64,000 nucleotides of DNA from Enterovibrio gelatinilyticus. GTDB taxonomy: Bacteria > Pseudomonadota > Gammaproteobacteria > Enterobacterales > Vibrionaceae. The stretch spans positions 1 to 64,000 of the forward strand of contig NZ_JAJUBC010000013.1 of assembly GCF_028683095.1 (NCBI RefSeq). The letters run 5' to 3'. The translations under genes and the position numbers were made by a program. The notes under the pieces were generated by a model, which searched no databases, had not been told where the DNA came from, and saw only the letters and a program-made list of their open reading frames with translations. Shown here piece after piece: positions 16,345 through 25,443 of this stretch; the first letter of the stretch is position 1, and every line of letters starts with the position of its first letter.

Positions 16345-17501
16345 GCGCATCAGTCACCTTACCAAGAATGATGGAAATTGGCGGCGGAGCAATCGCTCGT
16401 ACGCCTGATTTGGTGAAGAACTTAAATGCATCACGCGTGTTATTAATCACCGACAGAACCATGGTGCAGTTTGGTTATGCCGATAAGGTTCAACAATTGC
16501 TCACCCATGCGGATATTGAATCTCGTGTCTATGCGGACACCATTCCTGAACCGACAGCGAGCTCAGTCGATGAAGCTGTACAAATCGCTAAAGACGGCGG
16601 GTTTGATTGCTTGATTGCGCTCGGCGGCGGCAGCGCCATCGACAGTGCTAAGGCCATTGCGATTCTTGCTCACTTCGGCGGAAAAATGCGTGACTACAAA
16701 GTCCCGCGTATTGTGAATGAGCAAGGCTTACCGATCATTGCCATTCCAACCACGGCCGGAACAGGCTCTGAAGTGACCAAGTTTACCGTGATCACTGATG
16801 ACGCTACCGACGAGAAAATGCTGTGTGTTGGATTAGGTTTCTCCCCTACGGCAGCGATTGTGGATTATGAACTGACGATGTCATTGCCCGCGCGCATCAC
16901 CGCGGATACGGGTATCGATGCATTAACTCATGCTATTGAAGCCTACGTCAGCCTTAAAGCCAGTGCATTTAGCGACTTCAACGCGCTAGAAGCGATGCGA
17001 TTAATTGCACCTAACCTTCGCACGGTTTACCACAATGGCAACGATACAAACGCTCGCGAAGCCATGATGCGAGGCGCAACATTAGCAGGGATTGCCTTTT
17101 CCAATGCCTCTGTTGCGCTAGTCCATGGAATGAGCCGCCCGATTGGGGCGTTTTTCCACGTTCCTCATGGCCTATCCAACGCCATGCTTTTACCAAGTAT
17201 TACCGCTTTCTCTATTCAAGAAGCACCTGTGCGATACGCACAGTGTGCCGTTGCAATGGGGCTGGCCCGTGAAACAGATTCGATTGATGTTGCCAATGTA
17301 CGGTTAGTGGAAGAACTCGCCGCGATCAATCAAGAGCTCAACGTCCCAACACTGGAAGAGTTTGGGGTGACACGCGACAACTTTGAATCTGTGGTCGATA
17401 CCATGATAGAGCAAGCTCTCGCATCAGGATCGCCCGCCAACAACCCAAGAGTTCCCAACCCAGAAGAAATGAAATCATTGTATCGAGGCCTTTGGTCTTA
17501 A
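16341..17501 (+). CDS. dddB: iron-containing alcohol dehydrogenase DddB
   Basis: This codes for 386 residues of the type III iron-dependent alcohol dehydrogenase family. In DMSP clusters DddB oxidises 3-hydroxypropionate, the product of DddD, to malonate semialdehyde with NAD+. The nucleotide motif is ALGGGSAIDSAKA, followed by IPTTAGTGSEVT. Metal ligands are expected in DYELT... (Asp), DALTHAIEAY (His), and LVHGMSRPIGAFFHVPHG (two His). AGGAG lies seven bases before the ATG at 16341, which overlaps the stop of the dddT remnant. It is followed by dddC after 16 bases. Confidence 0.88.
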   Translation: MSASVTLPRMMEIGGGAIARTPDLVKNLNASRVLLITDRTMVQFGYADKVQQLLTHADIESRVYADTIPEPTASSVDEAVQIAKDGGFDCLIALGGGSAIDSAKAIAILAHFGGKMRDYKVPRIVNEQGLPIIAIPTTAGTGSEVTKFTVITDDATDEKMLCVGLGFSPTAAIVDYELTMSLPARITADTGIDALTHAIEAYVSLKASAFSDFNALEAMRLIAPNLRTVYHNGNDTNAREAMMRGATLAGIAFSNASVALVHGMSRPIGAFFHVPHGLSNAMLLPSITAFSIQEAPVRYAQCAVAMGLARETDSIDVANVRLVEELAAINQELNVPTLEEFGVTRDNFESVVDTMIEQALASGSPANNPRVPNPEEMKSLYRGLWS

Positions 17502-17517
17502 GAAAAGGAAGCCATCC

Positions 17518-19011
17518 ATGGAAAATATTGGACACCTCATCAACGGCAAGTTGCGCGAAGACAATGCCGGCACGCAACCTGTTTATAACCCAGCTACTGG
17601 GGAAGCGATCCGTGAGTTAATGCTCGCTCCTGACGATCTGGTTAACGAAGCCGTTGATATTGCCAACGCCGCGTTTCAATCATGGCGCGATCAACCTGCC
17701 ATTAAACGTGCGCGCATCATGTTTAAATACAAGCAGTTGCTTGAAGAAAACAAAGATGAAATATGCCGTCTCATTGGCGAAGAGCACGGAAAGATTGCAC
17801 ACGACGCAGCGGGCGAACTGCAACGCGGCATCGAAAACGTCGAATATGCCTGTGCAGCAGCAGAGTTGCTCAAAGGTGAATACAGCAAGAATGTCGGTCC
17901 TTCCATTGATTCATGGTCAGAGCATCAACCTCTGGGTGTCGTCGCGGGCATCACACCATTTAACTTCCCAGCGATGGTACCACTGTGGATGTTCCCAATG
18001 GCCTTGGTATGCGGTAACTGCTTTATCCTCAAGCCATCAGAAAAAGATCCAAGCACTTCTTTATTTATCGCGATGTTGCTCAAAGAAGCTGGCCTTCCTG
18101 ACGGTGTAATGCAGGTTCTTCAAGGTGGTAAATCTGTGGTAGATGGTCTGCTAACGCACAAAGGCATTGAGGCGGTTAGTTTTGTTGGCAGTACACCGAT
18201 TGCCAAATATATCTATGAGCAAGCCACGCAAAACGGCAAGCGCTGCCAGGCGTTGGGCGGAGCGAAAAACCACGCGATAGTTATGCCAGATTGCGATCTT
18301 GAAAATGCGGCGAATCAATTGGTTGGAGCCGCATATGGCTCTAGTGGCGAGCGTTGCATGGCGCTATCCGTCGCCGTTGTCGTAGGCCAAGAAACGGCAG
18401 ATAGCTTAGCTGCGATGCTTAAACCAAAGCTTGACGAACTCCGCGTGGGCGCTTTTTATGATAACGACAATGACTTCGGTCCTGTTATCAGTCGCGAGCA
18501 TAAAGAGAAAGTGAATGGCTATATTTCCTCTGCTGAAAGTGACGGTGCGATCCTTGTGGTTGATGGTAGAAACCCAGAAGTAGAAGGCTATGAAAGCGGG
18601 TACTTTGTTGGCCCGACGTTGATCGACAATGTGCTGCCGAACATGACGAGTTACCAAGAAGAAATCTTTGGTCCTGTCATGCAAATTGTTCGCGTCGATT
18701 CAATGCAAGAAGCCATGACGCTCATCGACAACCATGAGTACGGCAACGGCACTTGCATCTTCACCCGTGACGGGGAAGCGGCGAGATATTTCTCAGACAA
18801 CATCAAGGTAGGCATGGTCGGGATCAATGTGCCACTACCTGTGCCGGTTGCTTACCACAGCTTTGGGGGTTGGAAGCAATCTCTGTTCGGTGATTTGCAT
18901 GCCTATGGTCCAGACTCGGTGAAGTTCTACACACGCCGAAAAACCATCACTCAACGCTGGCCATCCGCGAATGTTCGCGAAGGTGCGGTATTCTCGATGC
19001 CTACACTCTAG
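17518..19011 (+). CDS. dddC: CoA-acylating malonate-semialdehyde dehydrogenase DddC
   Basis: This codes for 497 residues and belongs to the methylmalonate-semialdehyde dehydrogenase (MmsA) branch of the aldehyde dehydrogenases. In DMSP catabolism it would convert malonate semialdehyde with CoA and NAD+ to acetyl-CoA and CO2. Seen are the N-terminal GHLINGKL, PFNFPAMVPLW, SFVGSTPIAKYIY, the ALGGAKNHAIVMPD stretch, and the nucleophile cysteine in SGERCMALSVAV. The MmsA type ending with SVKFYTRRKTITQRW is also present. It follows dddB in one transcript; AAGGAAG lies before the ATG. Confidence 0.9.
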   Translation: MENIGHLINGKLREDNAGTQPVYNPATGEAIRELMLAPDDLVNEAVDIANAAFQSWRDQPAIKRARIMFKYKQLLEENKDEICRLIGEEHGKIAHDAAGELQRGIENVEYACAAAELLKGEYSKNVGPSIDSWSEHQPLGVVAGITPFNFPAMVPLWMFPMALVCGNCFILKPSEKDPSTSLFIAMLLKEAGLPDGVMQVLQGGKSVVDGLLTHKGIEAVSFVGSTPIAKYIYEQATQNGKRCQALGGAKNHAIVMPDCDLENAANQLVGAAYGSSGERCMALSVAVVVGQETADSLAAMLKPKLDELRVGAFYDNDNDFGPVISREHKEKVNGYISSAESDGAILVVDGRNPEVEGYESGYFVGPTLIDNVLPNMTSYQEEIFGPVMQIVRVDSMQEAMTLIDNHEYGNGTCIFTRDGEAARYFSDNIKVGMVGINVPLPVPVAYHSFGGWKQSLFGDLHAYGPDSVKFYTRRKTITQRWPSANVREGAVFSMPTL

Positions 19012-19047
19012 CCACGCTTGCTGTTTAATACATATACAGAATTGAAT

Positions 19048-19087
19048 AACGCCCAAACCGTATCATTGGTTTTGGGCGTTTGTTTTA
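19048..19087 (+). terminator. terminator after dddC
   Basis: AACGCCCAAA-CCGTATCATTGGTT-TTGGGCGTTTGTTTTATT forms a 10-base stem followed by a T-rich run, 37 bases after the dddC stop. Confidence 0.8.
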
Positions 19088-19337
19088 TTCATAGCATTGA
19101 TATTGAGCCACAAATCGATAGGTGGCGCTCTTTCATAACGTACGATGTTGCGTTCATTCTGCTTGTTATACATTTTCCTTATCCTACCTCGCTTTCACAC
19201 TAGAAACAGTAAAGCCTTATTTTTCAATGCAATAACAATAAAATATCGACTGTTCTACCGCGTATCACGCCCAATCTTTATTAACAATAAATTAACCAAA
19301 GGCTGATTTTGAGATCTAGGTCTCGGAAGATAATTAA

Positions 19338-19372
19338 GTTACCGGTAACACTATTGCAACGTTACCGGTAAC
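19338..19372 (+). promoter_or_regulatory. two GntR/IdnR-type operators upstream of the TRAP-gntK operon
   Basis: GTTACCGGTAAC occurs twice, at 19338-19349 and 19361-19372. Both are perfect 12-base palindromes, 23 bases centre to centre, so nearly on the same helix face. The motif matches the operators of the LacI-family gluconate repressors GntR and IdnR of enteric bacteria as I recall them. The rest of 19088-19452 shows nothing else. No repressor gene is in the window, so the regulator must be elsewhere. Confidence 0.8.
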
Positions 19373-19452
19373 ATTCGTAACAATCAGAACAAGAAACCTT
19401 CAGTGGAAACGCTGTTATTTTCCAACGTGGAACCCATAAGGATACCTCTGAA

Positions 19453-20469
19453 ATGAACATGCTATCTAAAGCTTTGTTAGCTGCTACCGTCACTGGCCTC
19501 TTTTCTGCATCAACCTTAGCCGCTGATTTTAAACTAAAAATTCAGTCATCTGATCCATCAGGCGACCTTAACTTCAAAATCCAGCAAGATTGGGCAGAGC
19601 GTGTTGAACAAATGTCGAATGGCAGAATCGATATCGACTTACTGCCTGTTGGCTCTATTGTTAAACATACTGAAACATTAGGCTCGATCAAATTGGGCAT
19701 TATTGATGGCCATATCACGGCGACAGGTTACTTCTCAGGCAAAGACCCCGCATTTGGTTTGATTGGCAACATGGTTGGCGCATGGTCAGACACCACACAA
19801 TTGCTGCAATACATGAACTACGGTGGCGGCAACGAATTAATGACCGAACTGTACGCGCCGTACGGTGTGAAGTTCATTGGCGCATCGACCACGGGTGTCG
19901 AGTCTTTCATTTCGAAAAAGCCATTAGATGGCGTTGATGATCTTAAAGGGTTGAAACTCAGAGCACCTGAAGGCTTGGTGCAGCAAGTATTTGCCGCCGC
20001 AGGCGCAACCCCTGTTAACCTGCCTGGTTCCGAAGTATTTACTGGCTTGAGCAAAGGCGTGATCGACGCGGCGGATTACACCGTGTTTTCAACCAACCAA
20101 AAAGCGGGCATGAACGACATTGCCACGCACCCTGTCCAGCCGGGCTTCCACTCTCTCCCACTCATCGATGTGTCAATTTCGCAAAAGAAATGGGACGCCA
20201 TGCCTGCGGATCTACAACAAATATTGCAAACCTCGGTGAGGGATTTCTCATACGACATCACCACCCAACTAAAAATTGCAGACCAAGCAGCACTCACAGA
20301 AGCACAGAACAACCCAAACATCACCATCCACAATTGGTCTGACGACGAACGTAAGAAATTCCGTGAAATCGCGAAGACCCAATGGAAGGTGTTTGCCGAA
20401 CGTTCGCCAAATGCACAAAAGGTCTATGACTCTGTCACCACGTTCCTGACCTCAAACGGTTTGTTGTAA
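19453..20469 (+). CDS. TRAP transporter substrate-binding protein (DctP type)
   Basis: This codes for 338 residues with a signal peptide of about 23 residues (MLSKALLAATVTGLFSASTLA). It is the periplasmic binding protein of a TRAP carboxylate transporter. The conserved arginine that binds the substrate carboxylate is in LKGLKLRAPEG, and the NLPGSEVFTGLSKGVIDAADY stretch is typical of the family. AAGGA precedes the ATG. With the downstream gluconokinase and GntR-like operators, gluconate or a related aldonate is the likely ligand (inference). A stem-loop after the gene probably lowers expression of the membrane genes relative to this one. Confidence 0.88.
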   Translation: MNMLSKALLAATVTGLFSASTLAADFKLKIQSSDPSGDLNFKIQQDWAERVEQMSNGRIDIDLLPVGSIVKHTETLGSIKLGIIDGHITATGYFSGKDPAFGLIGNMVGAWSDTTQLLQYMNYGGGNELMTELYAPYGVKFIGASTTGVESFISKKPLDGVDDLKGLKLRAPEGLVQQVFAAAGATPVNLPGSEVFTGLSKGVIDAADYTVFSTNQKAGMNDIATHPVQPGFHSLPLIDVSISQKKWDAMPADLQQILQTSVRDFSYDITTQLKIADQAALTEAQNNPNITIHNWSDDERKKFREIAKTQWKVFAERSPNAQKVYDSVTTFLTSNGLL

Positions 20470-20505
20470 TCGTACGTTGTTTGCCCTAGTGAGGGTGTTT
20501 GACCC

Positions 20506-20533
20506 GAGGAGGGCATTTGCCCTCTTCATTTTT
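20506..20533 (+). terminator. attenuating stem-loop between binding protein and membrane genes
   Basis: GAGGAGGGCA-TT-TGCCCTCTTC followed by ATTTTT lies between the binding protein stop and the dctQ start. A leaky terminator here would keep the soluble protein in excess. Confidence 0.65.
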
Positions 20534-20546
20534 GGGATGAATTGTT

Positions 20547-21104
20547 ATGGATAATAAACCGCCCGCGTCAGTTCAAGCGGATGAGAATACGCCGCGCAAC
20601 CCGCTGGATCGGGCTATCGTTCGCATCGGCGACCTGCTTAGTCTTCTCTTTATTGTCACTGCATTGATTTCTTTCTATGAAGTCGTCATGCGTTATGCCT
20701 TCAATGCGCCAACAACTTGGGTACATGAGACCGCTTCCTTCATTGGTGGTGCACTTTTCATTTTTGGCGGCATCTATGCTTTTGCTACCAACAAGCATGT
20801 TCGCGTCGTGCTGATTTATGATGCAGTGTCTGCCAAAAAACGCCGCTACCTCAATATTTTCCATCATATTGTCGGTCTTGTGTTTGCTGGCATGCTGGCT
20901 TATTCCGCCTACTTCACCGCTGAAGAATCTTGGTTCGCACCTTGGGGCGATCTTCGCCTCGAAACGTCTGGCTCTGTACTTAATGCGCCATACCCCGCCT
21001 TGCTTAAAGGGCTACTGTTCGCCGTGTTATGCGTGTTGGTGATTCAATTTACGTTACACCTACTTCAAGAAATCAGCAGTATTAGGAAATCGAAAGATGT
21101 TTGA
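20547..21104 (+). CDS. TRAP transporter small permease (DctQ type)
   Basis: This codes for 185 residues with four membrane helices (about 31-51, 66-86, 105-125 and 150-170). It has the DctQ-type WVHETASFIGGALFIFGGIY stretch. It pairs with the large permease in the inner membrane. The stop overlaps the start of the next gene by eight bases, consistent with coupled translation. Confidence 0.88.
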   Translation: MDNKPPASVQADENTPRNPLDRAIVRIGDLLSLLFIVTALISFYEVVMRYAFNAPTTWVHETASFIGGALFIFGGIYAFATNKHVRVVLIYDAVSAKKRRYLNIFHHIVGLVFAGMLAYSAYFTAEESWFAPWGDLRLETSGSVLNAPYPALLKGLLFAVLCVLVIQFTLHLLQEISSIRKSKDV

Positions 21105-22413
21105 ATTGTCTTCAATCGGCCTTGGTTGGGGCAGTATTCTCATGCTCGCAATGATGGTCGCGCTATTGCTCACAGGCATGCAACTGGCATTCGTAACTGG
21201 CTTCGTCGCACTATTTTTCACTTTGGGTTGGTTTGGACCGGATGCACTGCCTTTGATTGCCAGCCGTACCTACAGTTTTGTCTCCGGCTATGTGTTTCTT
21301 GCTGTTCCCATGTTCGTGCTCATGGCGTCCATCCTTGATCGTTCAGGGATTGCCAAAGATCTGTTTAATGCCATGCGAGTGGTAGGCCGCCGAGTACGTG
21401 GTGGTGTCGCCGTACAAACTCTGATGGTTGCCGTTATATTGGCGTCTATGAGCGGCGTGATTGGCGGTGAAACCGTGCTGCTCGGCATTCTCGCTTTGCC
21501 GCAAATGCTACGTTTAGGGTACAACCGGAAACTCGCGATCGGCACAACCTGTGCCGGTGGTGCATTAGGCACCATGCTACCCCCAAGTATCGTATTGATT
21601 ATCTATGGCATGACCGCGAGTGTTTCCATTGGTGATTTATTCAAAGCTTCATTTGTGCCCGCCCTACTTTTAGCTAGCTTCTATGTCGCCTATGTGTTGA
21701 TCCGCTGTTATCTAGACCCCTCTCTCGCACCTGACTCCGTTCCCTCTGATGCAGAAGAGGAGAAAGAGATCAGTTATATGAAGGCACTGTTTTTCCCGCT
21801 GCTTTCTGTCGCAGTGGTGCTCGGCAGTATCTATTCCGGCATTGCATCTGTCACCGAAGCCTCAGCGCTGGGTGTTATTGGCATCATGGCGAGTGCATGG
21901 ATTCGTGGTGAATTGAATTTCAGCATGATGAGAGACAGCGCCATCGCTACCATGCGCACGTGCGGCATGATCATTTGGATTGGCATAGGGGCAAGCGCCT
22001 TAGTCGGCATCTACAACTTGATGGGCGGGATTGATTTTGTAGGCGACGTTATCTTCTCGCTCAGTGGCGGCGGGGCATTATCAACCTTGCTGATCATGAT
22101 GCTTATATTACTGGTGCTTGGTATGTTTCTCGATTGGGTCGGTGTCGCCTTGCTCACCATGCCTATTTTCGTTCCAATGATCACTGAGCTCGGTTACGAC
22201 CCTATTTGGTTTGGCGTGGTGTTCTGCCTCAATATGCAAGTGTCTTTCTTGTCACCACCATTTGGCCCTGCGGCGTTTTACCTCAAATCCGTTGCACCCA
22301 AAGATATTAGTCTGGGTGAAATCTTCAGTTCTTTGTTGCCATTCATCGCGCTCCAAATCTGCGTGCTAAGCCTCACCATTGCCTTCCCTCAGCTCGCTAT
22401 GTGGTGGAAGTAA
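21097..22413 (+). CDS. TRAP transporter large permease (DctM type)
   Basis: This codes for 438 residues and about 12 membrane helices, a DctM-family sodium-coupled permease. Recognisable parts are VFLAVPMFVLMASILDRSG, GGALGTMLPPSIVLIIYGM and the C-terminal SFLSPPFGPAAFYLKSVAP. It forms the transport path with the small permease, supplied by the DctP-type protein at 19453. It overlaps the gene before it. Confidence 0.9.
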   Translation: MFELSSIGLGWGSILMLAMMVALLLTGMQLAFVTGFVALFFTLGWFGPDALPLIASRTYSFVSGYVFLAVPMFVLMASILDRSGIAKDLFNAMRVVGRRVRGGVAVQTLMVAVILASMSGVIGGETVLLGILALPQMLRLGYNRKLAIGTTCAGGALGTMLPPSIVLIIYGMTASVSIGDLFKASFVPALLLASFYVAYVLIRCYLDPSLAPDSVPSDAEEEKEISYMKALFFPLLSVAVVLGSIYSGIASVTEASALGVIGIMASAWIRGELNFSMMRDSAIATMRTCGMIIWIGIGASALVGIYNLMGGIDFVGDVIFSLSGGGALSTLLIMMLILLVLGMFLDWVGVALLTMPIFVPMITELGYDPIWFGVVFCLNMQVSFLSPPFGPAAFYLKSVAPKDISLGEIFSSLLPFIALQICVLSLTIAFPQLAMWWK

Positions 22414-22480
22414 TGCAAGCGCATTCCAGTTATACATTCGCATCTTTACGCCGTATGGCATGGATGAAGGTAAGAGGACT

Positions 22481-22996
22481 ATGATTCCCATGAAACCGAA
22501 AAAGATACTATTGATGGGCGTATCAGGCTCTGGAAAGAGTCTGATTGGTAGCCTCGTTGCCCAAAGGCTCGATATCCCGTTTTATGACGGTGATGATTAT
22601 CACCCTGAAGAGAATGTGAAGAAAATGCGTCAAGGAATCCCTTTGAGCGATACTGATCGTCAAGGCTGGCTTCGCACGCTTAATACCTTGTTTATCAAAA
22701 ACGATGAACTGGTGGTCGCTTGTTCTGCATTGAAAAAAGAATACCGAGATACGTTACGCCAGAACAACGAAGGCATGACCATTGTTTTTCTACGTGGTGA
22801 TTTCGACACCATTTGGTCACGCCATCAAAAACGCACCGATCACTATTTTAAGGGGCAAGACATGCTGAAAAGCCAATTCGAAACCCTCGTAGAACCTACA
22901 CAAGATGAAGCCGTTTTCATCGATATCACCCATGATGCTGACGAAGTCGTTAATGCAGTGATGCATGCTATCGGGAAATCGCAAAACTCAAAATAG
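22481..22996 (+). CDS. gntK: gluconokinase
   Basis: This codes for 171 residues, the usual size for GntK, which phosphorylates D-gluconate to 6-phosphogluconate with ATP. The P-loop is GVSGSGKS, followed by the substrate segment FYDGDDYHPEENVKKM and then ACSALKKEYRD, all typical of the family. I chose the ATG at 22481 after AAGGTAAGAGG; 22490 is also possible. It lies 67 bases after the TRAP permease in the same direction and completes an uptake-plus-activation operon. Confidence 0.9.
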   Translation: MIPMKPKKILLMGVSGSGKSLIGSLVAQRLDIPFYDGDDYHPEENVKKMRQGIPLSDTDRQGWLRTLNTLFIKNDELVVACSALKKEYRDTLRQNNEGMTIVFLRGDFDTIWSRHQKRTDHYFKGQDMLKSQFETLVEPTQDEAVFIDITHDADEVVNAVMHAIGKSQNSK

Positions 22997-23023
22997 CCGC
23001 TTTATCTTCATTGCAGTCCATTC

Positions 23024-23064
23024 AAGCACACTAATAAGTGACACCGTCACTTTCTGGTGTGCTT
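23024..23064 (+). terminator. nested hairpin after gntK
   Basis: AAGCACAC and GTGTGCTT form the outer stem, AAGTGAC and GTCACTT the inner one. There is no long T run after it. It lies just after the gntK stop, so it probably ends or protects that transcript. The rest of 22997-23307 shows only the strong AAAGGAG start signal of the next gene. Confidence 0.5.
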
Positions 23065-23307
23065 AACGACCACGAAAATTGAAGCCATTCATAAGAAGAA
23101 CCCTCCGCGTTTTCTTCCTCGATGCGTTGATACTCTCTCTAAAACGATACGAGTTATTTATTATTTTCAATATTAATCAGTGGATTATCTATTAATAGGA
23201 GATTGCGAAACCTCTGTGATAATTTTGTGAGATTTGTCAGTTAGATTCTCTGTATCTCTTCATATTGCTCCCAGCAATTTGAAGAGAGCAATGTAAAGGA
23301 GAATTCA

Positions 23308-24921
23308 ATGACTGCGACACTTAACTCGATGGCATTTCCACCAACGCCCCCCTCTCTACTCTCAGACGATGAGACCGTCTTTCACATTTCCCCGTTGGAA
23401 AGTCTCAACGCGGGCGATGTCCGAAAATTTATCGAATTCGGTCGTGGTTCCAATGAAAAGCCAGCGTTTAACACCCTGAACAGTGCATTCGAACATCATG
23501 CTGCCAAGACGCCCTACGCCATTGCGGCGATTCACGGTAATCGTTCTATCTCCTACCAAGAACTTGATAATAATGCTGAAAAACTGGCCACACTACTTCA
23601 TAAAAAAGGCGTCAAACGCGGTGATTCAGTTGGCTTATTTCTCACGCGATCATTGCCAATGCTCGTGGGCATGCTCGCGTGTTTAAAATTAGGGGCAAAC
23701 TACGTCCCTCAGCATGCAGGGATAACACCGAATTCACAGTTACAACACATTGCCAATGTTGCCCGTATCAAAATAGTGTTGACCCTCAATCGCCATGAAA
23801 AGTACTTACCCGACTTCGGGAACAGCAAAATTATCGCCCTTGATAGCTTAATGAAAACCCGCGCGTTTAATGAACTCAATGTCACTAAAAAGCGGGCGTC
23901 TAAACCCAACGATAACTGCTTTATTCTCTTTACGTCGGGAACAACCGGAAAACCCAATGGTGTTCAGGTTACGCACCAAAACGTCTGCAATGTTGTGATG
24001 ACTTCTCCAGGGAATCTCGGTGTAAAGCCGGGTACGCGCGTCTCACAATTAATGAATATTGCGTTTGATATGTCGGCTTGGGAAATCTATGTCACACTTT
24101 GCCATGGTGCCACATTACTGATCCGCGATAGTGTCATCGAAAATACCGCATCAAACGTCGATGTTATTATCGCAACACCTTCCATCCTTGGTCAGATCGC
24201 CCCTATCAAATGTCAGGATGTCGCCGTCGTTGCGGTTGCCGGCGAGCCCTGCCCAGAGCCACTTGCTGAAACATGGGGCGAGTTCTGTGATTTCTATAAC
24301 TGCAGTGGCCCAACAGAAACCACCATCATCAACACGGCTAAATTATATCGCCCTGGAGACACACTCTCCATTGGCAAGCCTACCCCAAACAACACTGTAT
24401 ATATTCTAAATGATGAACTTCTACCCTGTCCCATTGGCGACGTCGGTGAAATGTGGGCAGGTGGCGTCTGTGTCACAAAAGGCTATTTAGCTAACGCCGA
24501 ACTCAGCCAGTCTCGCTATCGCCCCGATCCCTTCTTAGGCGATGGCCATGTGATGTTTAGAACCCGTGACCTTGCACGTTGGAATGATGACGGAGAGCTT
24601 GAACACCATGGACGCACTGATGATCAAGTTAAAGTTAAGGGGTTTCACGTTGAGCTAAACTCTATCTCTTCCGTATTGGAATCAGTGCCCGGCTGTCAAT
24701 CAGCCGTAACCTTGAAACTGGACAACGACCACCTTGTCGCCTTTGTCACCCCTTCAACCATTGAACAAAAAATGGCCACTGAACATGTCGCGACTTACCT
24801 GCCTTACTATTGCGTGCCTGTAGGTGTCATCGCACTTGATCAATTACCACTTACCCCAAGAGGAAAGGTAGATAAATGCTCACTATTAGAAATGTATCAG
24901 CAATCTTTCATTCCAAAATAA
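23308..24921 (+). CDS. free-standing NRPS-type adenylation protein
   Basis: This codes for 537 residues, nearly all one amino-acid adenylation domain (AMP-binding family). Core motifs run in order: LFTSGTTGKPNGV (A3), AFDMSAWEIY (A4, with the aspartate that holds the amino group), NCSGPTETT (A5), FRTRDLARW (A7), HGRTDDQVKVKGF (A8) and PLTPRGKVDK with the catalytic lysine (A10). An N-terminal stretch of about 55 residues before the domain is unusual. There is no carrier or condensation domain in the protein or beside it, so it may load a carrier encoded elsewhere or make an aminoacyl-adenylate for another enzyme. The substrate is not known. AAAGGAG precedes the ATG. Confidence 0.85.
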   Translation: MTATLNSMAFPPTPPSLLSDDETVFHISPLESLNAGDVRKFIEFGRGSNEKPAFNTLNSAFEHHAAKTPYAIAAIHGNRSISYQELDNNAEKLATLLHKKGVKRGDSVGLFLTRSLPMLVGMLACLKLGANYVPQHAGITPNSQLQHIANVARIKIVLTLNRHEKYLPDFGNSKIIALDSLMKTRAFNELNVTKKRASKPNDNCFILFTSGTTGKPNGVQVTHQNVCNVVMTSPGNLGVKPGTRVSQLMNIAFDMSAWEIYVTLCHGATLLIRDSVIENTASNVDVIIATPSILGQIAPIKCQDVAVVAVAGEPCPEPLAETWGEFCDFYNCSGPTETTIINTAKLYRPGDTLSIGKPTPNNTVYILNDELLPCPIGDVGEMWAGGVCVTKGYLANAELSQSRYRPDPFLGDGHVMFRTRDLARWNDDGELEHHGRTDDQVKVKGFHVELNSISSVLESVPGCQSAVTLKLDNDHLVAFVTPSTIEQKMATEHVATYLPYYCVPVGVIALDQLPLTPRGKVDKCSLLEMYQQSFIPK

Positions 24922-24936
24922 GTAGCAAACACTAGG

Positions 24937-25012
24937 TATAACGCTTGGTGCAGCGACCTGTGTAGCGCTATGAGACGCTAATGAAATGCACACTACGTAG
25001 GGCGCCAGCGTT
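24937..25012. repeat. solitary attC-like hairpin
   Basis: TATAACGCTTGGTGC and GGCGCCAGCGTT are nearly complementary with a bulge and enclose a structured middle. The left end TATAAC is like that of Vibrio attC sites, but the right end GTTCACT does not fit the core well. It may be a lone attC or just the terminator for the 23308 gene. Confidence 0.35.
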
Positions 25013-25039
25013 CACTATTTTGCAATACTGACGGCCTTC

Positions 25040-25327
25040 CTATCTTCTGCCTGACTCACGTATTCTCATTGTGTTCAAATCCTTGTTTCTATCAGCAATG
25101 GCTTCAATATCCTCTTGCTGCATACCAATGTCCTCCAAAAGGTATGCCGGATAGTCAGCCACTTCACGGTAGATGTTTTCTTTTACTTTCTTAAGTTGAT
25201 ATGCCCGGATTTTTCCTTCAACAGCATTGAACACGTTGAGCAATAAACGGCTAATCAAAGAGGACGTTTGCGCACTTTGATTAAACGGCATGACCAGCAA
25301 TGTGTGTTTTGCATTCAGTGGTTTCAT
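25040..25327 (-). CDS. DUF1127-type small protein
   Basis: This codes for 95 residues. The C-terminal half has a DUF1127-like pattern (LKKVKENIYREVADYPAYLLEDIGM), usually found in short proteins with an arginine-rich end; here the end is RIRESGRR. GGAGGG precedes the ATG. It diverges from a LysR gene at 25444, an arrangement often seen for DUF1127 genes. Function is unknown, though relatives have been linked to phosphate or small-RNA control in other bacteria. Confidence 0.7.
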   Translation of the reverse strand: MKPLNAKHTLLVMPFNQSAQTSSLISRLLLNVFNAVEGKIRAYQLKKVKENIYREVADYPAYLLEDIGMQQEDIEAIADRNKDLNTMRIRESGRR

Positions 25328-25443
25328 GTTTCAACCCTCCAGCGTGGATTGCGTTAGATTTTCTTATCCGTTGGTTGATGATGAGATAACCTGCTATGTT
25401 CTACAAACGAGCATTCCTTATGTGGAGTTAGAAAATCTAAATC

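Noticed and set aside
19453-22413. TRAP transporter as the replacement DMSP importer
   Set aside because: It is followed by gluconokinase and preceded by GntR-type operators, and the dddC operon ends in a terminator before it. Gluconate fits better.
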